From NCBI GenBank assembly GCA_020081605.1, contig JAHREC010000013.1:1302001-1366000 (forward strand): a stretch of DNA of 64,000 nt, given 5' to 3'. Within the stretch, counting starts at the first letter, position 1. The number at the start of each line of letters is the position of its first letter. Position numbers and translations under genes: made by a program. Source of the DNA: Albifimbria verrucaria (Eukaryota > Ascomycota > Sordariomycetes > Hypocreales > Stachybotryaceae). Below, piece by piece: positions 32,087-42,521 of this stretch. The notes beneath the pieces are model-generated. The model was not told where the DNA came from, made no database searches, and was given only the letters and a program-made list of their open reading frames with translations.

Positions 32087-34760
32087 ATTCACGGCGGATA
32101 CGGATTGGGAGGAATTCCAAAGACTTTTGCAACCTAAGTTTGAGAGGTGAAAATGTCTCTTTCTGCCTCGTGGCGCTATCTATGTACGCTCCGTCACTAT
32201 ACAATGACTGTCCGAGAGAGCTCCGACTGCGGGGCATTGAGTCAACGGAGCCACATGGCGGGGCAGCAGTTGACGATTGGATCGTGGCTGCATGTGGCTC
32301 GGTAGCGGTGGAAGCGCTGGAAAAATGGCCCACCCAGCCCCACGTGCCTCCTACCTTGTTTACTACGTACCTCTATATCCAGGCTATGAATATTGGAAAC
32401 GGAAGCTTTAAGACGTTTTGCGTGTTAAAAGCTCACAGAGGAGGCAAGTGGGCGTCTGCGATGGCGTGGAGTGAGTAAGATGGACCGAGGAGTAACGATG
32501 CAATGCATTTTTATCCAATGGGCCCATCCTGGCCTTGTGGGCACTCACTAGCCCCTCAACTACTTCTCTGAAACAGAGTGCAGCACGTTTAGACGAGGTC
32601 TCAAAGCCCTCGTCGCACTCCACATTGAATTAAGTATTGGACTGTGCTGATGTTATATGGAACGCCAGACACATCCCGATGTCAATCAGGTCAGCCGAGG
32701 TGTGATGGATGGGTATGTAATCAAAGCCGAGAACGGTAGGTGGGCTGGCGGATGACAAAATGACCAACAAAAAAAAATACGCTTGCTTTTTCGTAAAAGT
32801 GACAGAGTACGCAATAAGTCATTAGACTTGCAAAATGCCATCATGAGATAGGACTAGCGTATTTCTCCATATCGGGAACGCTCTGAACCTTCTAGGATTT
32901 TGGTCCAGGGGTCCTTGGGGTCTTGTCTTCTTACGCATGACATGGGCCTTGGCCTGGTGGTGCCTGCCACGTCGGAGATTGCTGGGGAGATGATGGCCGG
33001 AGCCGGTTCCAACTTTCGGCTACCCAAGGTTGAATTACAAGTGGCATCCAATGGACGGTGATTTCAGAGATTAGGAGCCTCTCTATGGACAGGGGTTCGA
33101 AGACCTGATTTGGTTGGTAAACCCCTTGATTCGTGCTTCCCGCCACGGCTGTGAGCAAAGCGGAGTGCGTCATCAAGCGACGTAAAGCACTGCCATTTAC
33201 TCCGTACTATGTATACGTGCAACGTTTCTCTATAGCTGCATGATCCTAGGATTCTCGTAATACCGTCACGGCCAACCGCGGCGCTTTCTAGCGTATCAAT
33301 AGGAAGAATATGGATAGCCTTGGAGCATGTCTATGTTTCGGCAATTTAGAGCAGTTTGCGATTTAGCCTAAGAAGGGGTTTGACCTGGGGCATTCTGCTA
33401 TCCAACTCTACGGAATGTCAATTGTGTGCCGATGAGACCTACCCTTTGCGAAGACAAGGCAACGAAAAATGCGTCGTGTTGTCTAACCTTGTCATTAAGA
33501 AAAAGCAGCATTTTCTCTCCGGTGCACGGAGCGCTGCAATAGCGTGCGCGAAGCTCTATCTCATTTTGCAGATATTGGGCTGAGCTATCATGTATTGGCT
33601 ACGAACCAAACCCCTATCCTTTCCGCTTCGAGGCTTCCCTACCTGGGTCCTGCAAGACCATCAATACTGTATACATGGGCTAACAATACAGATAGTTGTG
33701 TTTGTGAAGCCACCAAATTAGCCAGTTATAGAGTAAATGAGGGGAAGAAACCTGGCACTTGATGATGGAATACAGGGTTCATGCCAAGAAGCACTGGAGC
33801 TGGTAAATCATGAGGATTCGGCGATGAAAGAATAAGGAGACAAGAAGTAAAAAAACCAAAAAGAAAAGATGAAGACGAAACAAACGAACGAACGAGTGTT
33901 ATACATGGCTGCTTTTGGAATCCTTGTTTTCGCTTACCGCCTGCCTGACAGCGCCAGTGGCTCACTCCTTGTGCGCAGGCATGGTACATGTGCTTAGCAG
34001 CACCTGCAACCCAGCACTCTACCGATGGTAATATGTAATATACCTTGACGGTAAGTCCTATGAGAAATAAGTGAGGCCAGGAACCCTACCATAGGAGTGG
34101 AAGGGGTATAATATACCACATTGATTCTGAAGAAGCTAGACCGTAGGGGGCCTAGGCTCGGCGCAAGGGGTGTGAGGAAGTGGCGCGGTATCTCGACTTC
34201 CCGCTGTAGGTGCTTGCTAGCCCCGGTACAGTACAAACGAGCCCTCGGCAGCCAAACGCTTAACCACCACCTCAAGCGTATCTGTACTTGCGCCTGGCGT
34301 TGAGCGAAACCGATTCGGCGAAGAGTATTTTATTTATCGTGCCTACTTCTTGTTTCTAGCGAGACGTGGTGTCGCTCCTTGGCGTATTCGGAAGGAGACA
34401 CAGTACGCCCGCGGATTGAGATGAATCATACCGTGAGATGGATGGTACACACACTCTCTCTGCATTCAGGCTGGACTCACGCTGGGTTGATCGTCTTACT
34501 ATAGGTAGGTATCCGTGCCAAGGCCAACCATTACACCCAGTTCCCAAGGCTGGCTGCCTTTTGCCTTTCCAAGGTTACCTGTATCTTACGGTCGATGCTG
34601 TTGTGTTACAGCACCACGGTAATAAGGGTGACTGGCGGGTTTCCTCTCTCCTCTCGCTGTGTGCCTGGGGGTGGGACGCATCGCCCCTTGTCCAAGTCTC
34701 TAGCGCTCCTGTCCACCAGCCCAACCTCTTTCTCTCTCTTTCTCCACTTGACCGCTGCCC
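32087..34760. other. Gene-poor stretch between HIS1 and velB
   Basis: About 2.7 kb without a supported gene. It holds the HIS1 upstream region, a poly-A run at about 32768-32776, a motif copy at about 34500-34512 and a CT-rich tract at 34725-34755 that may mark the velB transcription start. Open frames at 33356-33583, 33726-33989 and 33994-34275 are short and featureless. Confidence 0.5.
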
Positions 34761-35184
34761 GTGAGCAACCTCACAACAGACAAGACCATCTCATTTGGCA
34801 TTTCCCCACTTGCTCTGCCTTTGCCCGCCGTTGCCATACCTCACAGCACTTCACCGTCTTTAGAGCCTTGTTTGCCTCATCCCCATCGTCTCTCTTGTCC
34901 TTGCAAACCCCCACCCTCAGACATACTTGGTGACGAGCGTCAACGGGAAATTGAAAAGGTCATCGCAACGCACTGCGCCGTTTTACCCTCTCATCCATCG
35001 CTGGCATTGGTTTTCGCAAGCGGAGAGACAAGGGCGCCGCACCACAAAGCACGCATAGAGGCTCCGCGCGCGACAATCGTTCCCACAGAAGAGGCGCGAC
35101 CACCCAGGCTTGACACGAAGAAGGGGGAAGAGGAGCCTAAAGCAGAAGTGGATGAAGCAGACGTAGAACCAGAAGGATTTGATC
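34761..35184 (+). promoter_or_regulatory. velB 5' leader, AUG-free except one five-codon uORF
   Basis: From the CT-rich tract to the velB start the plus strand has no ATG until 35152. There a minimal uORF (ATG AAG CAG ACG TAG, 35152-35166) ends 18 nt before the velB ATG. One frame stays open across the whole leader but has no ATG. Long, AUG-poor leaders with a start-proximal uORF are a known means of translational control; a role here is inferred. Confidence 0.5.
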
Positions 35185-37016
35185 ATGAACTCGACCTATC
35201 ATCAACCCGACATGGCCCAGACGATGCCTATCACACCTACTGGTGGCTACGCACCGGCTGGGATGGCTTACCAACAGCAGCAGCAGCAGCAGCAACAACA
35301 ACAACAGCATCACCAACCACCGCCGGCTCGCCATCAGCCTCCCCTCCTCCTCCTCCACAGCTCTCACATTCCCACCAGCATTCACATCCTCACCAGCACC
35401 AGCACCCTCTTTCTCACCCTCCCCGCCTGCGCATCACCTTTCGCACCATTCTCAGCATCCTCATTCAAGCGCTCATTCACACCAACATTCACAAGGTCAA
35501 CCGCTCCCGGATCAGCACCAGCACCAACACCCGCATCAACATCATAACAATCATCCTCAGCCTCCGCAGCATCCTCACCATCAGCAGCCTCTTACGCAAG
35601 CTGCCAGAGCTGATGAACCCGCCTCCACCCTCAACCCTGATGATCAAAGCCTTTCTGAGGCGTTGACACCGCTGTCCAAGGTTGACGAGGTCACCGGTCG
35701 CAAGTACTAGTCAGTTCATCCTAACATGTCTCGTCGCATCTACGAAGCATAGCTAATTCTATTTCAGTCTCGATGTCGTTCAACAGCCACGCCGCGCTCG
35801 CATGTGCGGCTTTGGCGACAAGGTTAGTTTTTCCAAGTTTCTGACATGCTCCTCAGATCTCTACATTGGGGGTACTGACAAATCTCATAGGACCGCAGGC
35901 CAATTACACCACCGCCTTGCGTTCGCCTCGTTATCACCGACATCGCCACAGGCAAAGAGGTTGATTGCAAGTAAGCTAATCATCGCTTCTTTTTGAAACA
36001 AATGGTTGCTAATTTGTGTATAGTGAGATCGATCACTCCATGTTCGTGCTCAATGTCGACCTCTGGAGCGAAGACGGAAAGCGCGAAGTAAACCTCGTTC
36101 GTTCCTCTTCAGGCAACCCAGCGATTTCGTCCACAACGCCCTTCTCCTACTCTACTCTCAATGGAGGAGAGACCCCGCCAGTTCCGTTCGGTCAGCCAGT
36201 TCTCCCGCCTGGAAGAGATGCGACTTACAATTCGCCTATGGCTGTCGGTTATGTTCAAGACTACCAAGTACAGTCTAACTATGGTCATGGTAAGAGGACA
36301 TTTCCTGTAAGGGCCAAAGCCTGGATAGACTTCATTACTAAACCAACATACAATAGTTGCACCTTCTTACCCGCCCAACGGCTCGTATGGCCCTCCACAG
36401 CAATACTTTCCACAGCACCAAGCCTACAGATCTGACCAAGGTGTATCACCTGTCCCTAATCAATCAAACCCAGGACAGTTCGGTCGCAATGGTGCGACGC
36501 CTGGTTATGGACAGGACCCAAACGCGTTGGCGCGGATGGCGATGGTGGGCGGGCAACCCCAAGGCATGTTCACGAGGAATCTCATTGGTAGCCTTGCGGC
36601 GAGCGCCTTCCGCCTCAGTGACACAGCAGACCGCATCGGGATCTGGTTCGTGCTTCAGGATCTTAGTGTGAGAACAGAGGGTCCTTTCCGGTAAGCTTGC
36701 CTAATCAGTACATGTGTTCCACCGCGCAAACGGGAACTGACAGCAGCGATTCAGACTTAGATTCTCCTTTGTCAATGTCGGACCACGCAGTGGAGTTCCT
36801 CGCGACCCAGATGCCCCCAAGGTCAACACAGGCCGCGCGCCAATCTTGGCCTCGTGCTTTAGCGAGCCTTTCATGGTATTTTCGGCCAAGAAGTTCCCAG
36901 GTGTTTGTGAGAGCACACCATTGAGTAAAACCTTTGCGGCTCAAGGCATCAAGATACCCATTCGCAAGGACGCCAATAGCAAGGGAGGCGACGATGATGA
37001 TTACGGCGAGCTATAA
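35185..37016 (+). CDS. velB: Velvet-family regulator VelB
   Basis: VelB forms velvet complexes with VeA-LaeA and VosA, coupling light and development to sporulation and secondary metabolism. ATG at 35185 gives MNSTYHQPDMAQTMPITPTGGY, typical of VelB. The velvet domain begins DVVQQPRRARMCGFGDKDRRPITPPPCVRL. A long low-complexity insertion splits it, then NLIGSLAASAFRLSD, IGIWFVLQDLSVRTEGPFRLRFSF and KFPGVCESTPLSKTFAAQGIKIPIRK end the domain, followed by an acidic tail. Five introns: 35710-35767, 35823-35890, 35971-36023, 36290-36356 and 36691-36754. Two one-base breaks (CCC/CTCC near 35340 and CCCC near 35424) lie in the N-terminal Pro/His/Gln-rich region. The split velvet domain is normal for VelB. 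Confidence 0.93.
35273..35588 (+). repeat. CAG/CAA and CAC/CAT-rich low-complexity tract in velB exon 1
   Basis: About twelve CAG/CAA codons (35273-35308) are followed by a 270-bp His/Gln/Pro-rich stretch. After closing two C-run breaks it reads HQHSHPHQHQHPLSH and QHQHQHPHQHHNN. Confidence 0.85.
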
Positions 37017-38873
37017 AGCCATGGCAAGTGGCTGTTTTACGAACCATTCGGTAGCTGAGCATTGCACGTTAGACCCCGAGAGAGCATCACCTTGTAGGAG
37101 GCCGTTGAAAACAGGACCGAGAGAACAGAACCATCCACGCAGCGTACCCTTCACTTGTGGGTTCACGGCAGTTCTTATCCTATGTGTTGCTCTCGTGCTA
37201 GAACATGAGGAATAGGGTTTCCCGTGGGTATGAATATGGTGGCTATATAGCAGGTATGGATAGGAGGCCCTTTGCAATTGAGGAAGCTACGTCGATTCCC
37301 GATATGCAGGAATGAGTTGGGCCATCGACGTTATATGTACAGCTATCAGTATACGCGGATGCTGTACTGGAACACAAACCTAAGAGGGTATTGTGCGAGA
37401 AGGGGATGCGGGATGTATTTTTGGCCATATACGTTGCTCTATTAGGTGTTGACGTTGTGGGAGGTATTGGCGGATGATTCGGTTGGCAGAATGAATGACG
37501 TTCATCTTAAGCGTATTGATCACGACTAGAGCTGGGCGGCTCCAGTTTCAGGTGATGTAGATCAAGGAGACGCAGCTTCAATTCCTCTAGGCCACAGGGC
37601 TAACTGTAAGAACCATAGCTTGTTCTTCATAGGAGTATGGTTGCGAACAAGTTGGTGCTGCCTGGCTCCGGGAAGTACTGCCTAGATAGATTGCCTTGAA
37701 GACTGATTGATTACGAAACATGCTGTTTGGGATTAGAGGGTTTGAGCTCTGGCACCCGGGTTGTGCCTCTATGTATAATCCGCCGGGTGAGGAGGGAATG
37801 TGCCAATGGCGCGCCATTGATGGAGAGTGGCTTGGCCCGCGCGCAAGCGGAAGCTGTAACAAGACACGCCGGCGATGTCAAGACCTCTGGGGTTAGAGAC
37901 AAGACTAGAGAGAAGGAAGAAGAGGGGAGCAGGGGCAAAGCAAACATGAGCAGAGTGAGTATGTTAGTAGGCTGTCCAAGGTTTCGGGCCAGACCGATGG
38001 AAGCCAGCCAAAGCTAGCCAATGACGGTAGCACAATCGCAATCAAGCAGACAGATGAACGATTGATTGGCGTCGTCCTGGCGAGGGCAAGCAAGTGCAAG
38101 GAACCGAAGCAGAGCCAACCAAAGCAAGCAATGCAATGCAGCGTGCATATGCTGTCAAGCTCGATTAGGGAGGGAGGCCAGCCGTTTCCAGAACGCTGGC
38201 ACAGCTCATGTGGCTCAAAAGACTGGCGGAGGAGAGCCCAGGCTTGCATTTACCTTATTTCCTCATTAGTCGACAAAGGGTAAGGCAGCGTCTGCCACGG
38301 TGGACCTTTGATCATCTTAGCTTCTTAGCCTTAGTCTTTTGCTTCCCATGTGACCAGACCAGAAGACGAGGGGCAGAGAAGAAGGAAGGGGAAAAAATTG
38401 CATGGAGCCAAGTGCCTTGGCAAGGCCCTCCCCTCCCCCTCTTGTTTTTCCTACCATGTTGGATGGCGCAATCCCAGGAAGACGCCGAGGATGCAGCCCA
38501 GGCTTTGGCTCAAGTCAAAGCGAACGTGACCCTGTTCCCCATTGTCCACTCGACTGACCGTTAGTTAGCGTAGGGGACCATACTGCGTAGTTCAGGTCCA
38601 GATCTTATTATAACGTTAACATACCTCTGTTCGTTCCTGTCCCAGTCCCCTCCTCTTCCTCATTCCTGCTCAGTCTGTGTTGCCCTGCCTGCACATCGTC
38701 TCATTCGCTGCACGTCGTCATTGTTGCTCGTGTAAACACCATCGACTTGTCCCTCCACAGCGATATCTTTGATTTCGCCTTCGCCTCGGCTCGCGCTGTA
38801 ACCCTCTTTCTCTCTCCGCGCTACGGCTCAGCTTCGAAAACAGCAGTCGCCAAATCCATCCGACGCCTTCACG
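37017..38873. other. velB 3' flank and promoter of the DUF3602 gene
   Basis: 1.86 kb with no supported gene. The last 250 bp (38620-38873) are pyrimidine-rich (TCCTCTTCCTCATTCC), as in strong fungal promoters and leaders. Open frames at 37727-38017 and 38208-38564 have no domain-like text. Confidence 0.5.
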
Positions 38874-39469
38874 ATGACTACTCAGATGGCTTCCCACGGC
38901 CGCGGCGGCGCTGGCAACATGGCCAAGTCCGATGGCTCCCCAAGATCACACCTGCCGACCTCGAGACTCCGACGCTCAAGAAGCCCGTCGTCACAACAGG
39001 GCGTGGCGGCACTGGCAACATGGCCAAGAACAAGGACCCAATTGAAACTCGTCTCCGCCAAGACGTCGAAGCGTACGTACCCTCCATCTTGGCTCTATGT
39101 CATAACACTACGCACCACGCACCACGCGCCCCTCGGCCCTCGGCCCTCGCCCCTCGCCTCTCAGGGACACGGAGTTGGAGGCGCATGAGAACCTGTTATC
39201 AGAAAATCGGCACAGACGAAGAAAAGAAATATCCTTGCCAAACCCACTGCTAACGTTATTCATACCACAGTGTTCCCCGTCGCGCAAGCTCCGGTGCCCA
39301 ACACGCTGGCCGGGGCGGTGCTGGCAACGTCTTCAAGGGCCGCGAGGCCGAGTTGGCCCGCACCGAATCTCTCGAGAACGCTGTGGACGACAGCAGCGAC
39401 TCTACGGGAACCACAGCAACCACCGCCCCTCCCAAGGGTAAGGGTTGGTTCTTCAACAAGAAGGCCTGA
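38874..39469 (+). CDS. DUF3602 (PAR32-like) repeat protein
   Basis: Small hydrophilic protein with three copies of the DUF3602 motif: HGRGGAGNMAK, TGRGGTGNMAK and AGRGGAGNVFK. In yeast PAR32, proteins of this family are phosphorylated under TORC1/Npr1 control and regulate ammonium transporters; that role is inferred here. ATG is at 38874. An intron at about 39071-39270 separates RLRQDVEA from VPRRASSGAQHAG. The C-terminus is PPKGKGWFFNKKA, a Lys/aromatic ending typical of the group. One break near 38940 (CCCC) joins SDGSP to KITPADLETPTLKKP. About 130 aa. Confidence 0.82.
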
Positions 39470-39960
39470 GCGCTCGCGATCAACCTCCTAGCAATGCGCT
39501 GGGCTTGATCGTTGAAGTTGTACGTAATCGTTTGTCAACGGCTGCATGTCGCCGGGGTGAATCTTGCCTTGAATTGTTAAGCCACGGAGTTTGGCGGTTT
39601 TGATTTGTCGGCGCAACTGAGTTTTGGGAAATTTGGGGAGTCGTGAATTAAAGGGAAAATGGAAAAGTTTAGCATCGTAATGCCTTCTAGATGCCATTGA
39701 GGATGGATTCTGCTATTGACCTAGATATACCAACGCATTTTTTCTTCACTTTCTTTTCATGATCGAAATGTTCTATGCCTTTTTGATGTACCATAATGTA
39801 CTTTCCCCAATCATCCAGGGTTTTCTAGTCTCGACAGTTGAACCACTTTGTCGTCCGCCTCGTCTTTTATCTGACTGGTTTACCCGTGATGGCACGCTCG
39901 ATTCTTTCTCTCCTTGCCTGTGTTGCCTGGCACGGATTTCATCATTGAGCCACTTCTTAT
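39470..39960. other. Convergent intergenic region DUF3602 / HEM12
   Basis: Two 3' flanks; AT-rich; no gene supported. Confidence 0.5.
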
Positions 39961-41329
39961 TTAGTTCTTCGTCAGACGGTGGATCTCCTCGAAGAAGTGT
40001 TTGAGGTTCTCGGGGTCGACCCCGGGTGTGATTCCTGAAAATGTCAACTGCTTGCTCCATAGTAGAAGGAAGTATTGGGACCAAGCCTACCGTGACCCAA
40101 GTTGGCGATCCAGCCCTTCTTTTCAACCCAGAAGCCGCGGACCATCTCCTCAACCGCCTGTGTAATGGCTTCCTTTGTACCGTAGAGCACACCGGGATCC
40201 GCGTTGCCCTGGAAGACGACCTTGCGGTCCCCGCGGATGCGCACTGCCTCCGCAGCGTCCTGCAGCCAGTCCATGCCCACTACGTCGTAGCCGAGATTGC
40301 AAGCCGCGTCCAGGGCATGCCAAGCACCCTTGGGGAAGACGGTCATGGGCACCTGCTCAAGGTTCAAGCTCTGCAACTTCTCGGGGAGTTTTTGAGCAAT
40401 GTGGGCCAGGTAAGGCTCCGAGAACTTGCGGAAAGCAGAGGGGCCAAGCTCGCCCGCCCATGAGTCAAACACCATGACCAGCTAAGAAAACCTTGTGAGA
40501 TTTGAACGGAACAAAAGCACCAAGCGAAAGCAGTGGCTGGGGGCGCAATGTACGTACCTGTGCTCCAGCCCTCACCTGCAGGGCAAGGTGCTCAACACAG
40601 ACATCAGCGAGCTTGAGCAGCAGTTTCTTCGTCTCCTCTGGGTACTTGTAGATCCAAGTCTTGCTCTGCGCGAAAAGCTTGGTTCCGCCGCCTTCCACCA
40701 TGTAGCAGAACAAGGTCCAGGGCGCACCGCAGAAACCAATCAGAGGCACCCTGCCCGCCAGCTTTTGCCGGGTCAGCGTGATGGCCTTGTAGACGTAGTC
40801 GAGCTCCTTGGCCACGTCGACCTGGCGCTCAAGCACCTGGCGGTATTGCTCGTCCTCGGGGTTCTTGAGCGGATTGGGGAAGTGAGGACCCTTCTTATCC
40901 ACCATCTCGACTTCCATGCCCACGGCCTGGGGAATGACCAGAATATCCGAGAAGATGATGGCGGCGTCGAGCAGACCGGCGTAACGCTCGACGGGCTGGA
41001 GAGTCAGGGTCGAGGCGACCTCGGGGTCCCGGCAGCATGCGAAGAAATCTCGAGAGCCCTTGGCCTCGTGGTACTCGGGCAGGTATCGACCGGCTAAGCT
41101 TTTATGTAAGTCTTTCCGGGCGACTCGGTGTGGTATCGGAGGGCATTTGCTCTGCCAGCCTTACCCTGTCGCATCACCCACATAGGTGGTCGCTCTACAA
41201 CCTCACCTAGAATTGACAGGCTCGTTAGCAGTGGTCTCTAGAGCGCAGATGTGTCGCTAAAGGGCAGGGCTCACCGCGTGCTGCGCGCAGCAGCAGATCA
41301 TTCTTCAAGGGCTCGAAGGTCAGCTCCAT
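39961..41329 (-). CDS. HEM12: Uroporphyrinogen decarboxylase (haem biosynthesis)
   Basis: Converts uroporphyrinogen III to coproporphyrinogen III in the cytosol. Complete and free of frame breaks: [19 protein letters not shown], then [20 protein letters not shown] (active-site loop), [70 protein letters not shown] and [15 protein letters not shown]. Exons are 41275-41329, 41165-41206, 40558-41093, 40091-40481 and 39961-40034. Catalytic Asp and Arg residues in the QAGRYLPEY and FSDI motifs are intact. It shares a 584-bp divergent region with EMC6. Confidence 0.97.
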
Positions 41330-41913
41330 TGTTGCGTTTGTTGTTCTTGGTGAGCTGCAGATGTCGGCTTGTGGTACGGAAGAGAACAGAGCAATGTATA
41401 TATTCGAGAAGATGGGAATCGGAATCGGAATTGCTAAGCATTGCTAAGCGAACACGGACAAAGCTTGCGATCTGACCTCGCGCTGCCCCGCCTAAATGGT
41501 CATTCTTGGACAATCCGATCTTATCGATGGCAGTCCAACCGAGTACCCCACCATTCAAGTTGCCGATGGAAGGCCTTGAAGGCCTAGACCAAACCCCTCT
41601 AGCACACCTGGCATGTGCTGGCGTCCTTTGCCTACCCTGTACCGTAACGTAACGGTGGCTCCCAAGGAACGGAGAGCATGTCGGCCCGAAATCGACAGGT
41701 CGACTCGCTCTAGCACAGCATCATGTGTGTGGTGATGCTATAGGTAGCTCTCTTAGCTAGATGGCGACTCGCGCAAATCAAACGCACGCTCCCGACCACC
41801 ACCAGTAACACTGTAGCTTTCCAGGGCGGACGCAATCACCACTGCTTCCTCGACGTCACGATCAACGAACCTTTCATAACCACCAGCCGCGAACCCCGCC
41901 GAGTCTTGTCACA
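41330..41913. promoter_or_regulatory. Divergent promoter region HEM12 / EMC6
   Basis: 584 bp between the two start codons. No TATA box or known operator stands out; a GTAACGTAACGG repeat lies at about 41643-41655. Confidence 0.5.
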
Positions 41914-42334
41914 ATGCCCTCGGAGCGCGACTACCAGATCCATCCCATTGTGCCCGAGTCGGTGATGCACAATGGCAGAGTATGTCAAAAGCATCTCCCG
42001 CATGAAAGCTGCGTATCTGGAGTCTGACCATTCTTGAACTTAGTCCCTCTCCAATATGAACAGCCTAGCAGCCTCTCTCATCGGTGTCAGCGCAGGCATT
42101 CTCGGTCTGGAATCTTACAACGGCTTTCTATTCTACCTTGTCTTCTCCATCATTACCGCTGCCCTCTTCTACATCATCAAGATCGCTCCGTCATCGACAT
42201 CTGAAGGCCGCTCGTTATTCGACACGGGTCGTTACTTCCGTGGCGCATTGGATTTCTGGACGAGCGGGCTTGTCAATGGGCTGTCCGGCTTTATCTTGAC
42301 GTGGACATTATTTTACGGTTTGGTACGGGCGTAA
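41914..42334 (+). CDS. EMC6: ER membrane complex subunit 6 (EMC6)
   Basis: Small three-TM core subunit of the ER membrane complex (Rab5-interacting family). Exon 1 encodes MPSERDYQIHPIVPESVMHNGR. A short intron (about 41980-42043) joins SLSNMNSLAASLIGVSAGIL, the invariant first part of EMC6. GLESYNGFLFYLVFSIITA and the last membrane segment NGLSGFILTWTLFYGLVRA follow. Length of about 120 aa matches the family and the frame is intact. It is the second EMC subunit in the window (see EMC5). Confidence 0.92.
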
Positions 42335-42521
42335 CAGAGCATTGATATTTGCGGATGATGTTGAATACCATAGGTAATAGGAAACGGTATCGTGGTATCA
42401 AACCGGAAGAGTCTGTGGACAACTGTAGATCGCCACAGCCCATAAACAGATCTGGCTGGTGCTCTGAATTTATTACAGATTCTATCGGAAACAATCATGA
42501 AAAGAAATCGCTGTGCTCGGA

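Noticed and set aside
34761..35666. 301-codon plus-strand frame across the velB leader
   Set aside because: It has no ATG before velB (its first codon is GTG), and past the velB ATG it is out of frame with MNSTYHQPDM, the true start. Part of it is used only because of the C-run break.
40495..41097. 200-codon plus-strand open frame
   Set aside because: Lies antisense to HEM12, whose exons, splice sites and motifs are complete.
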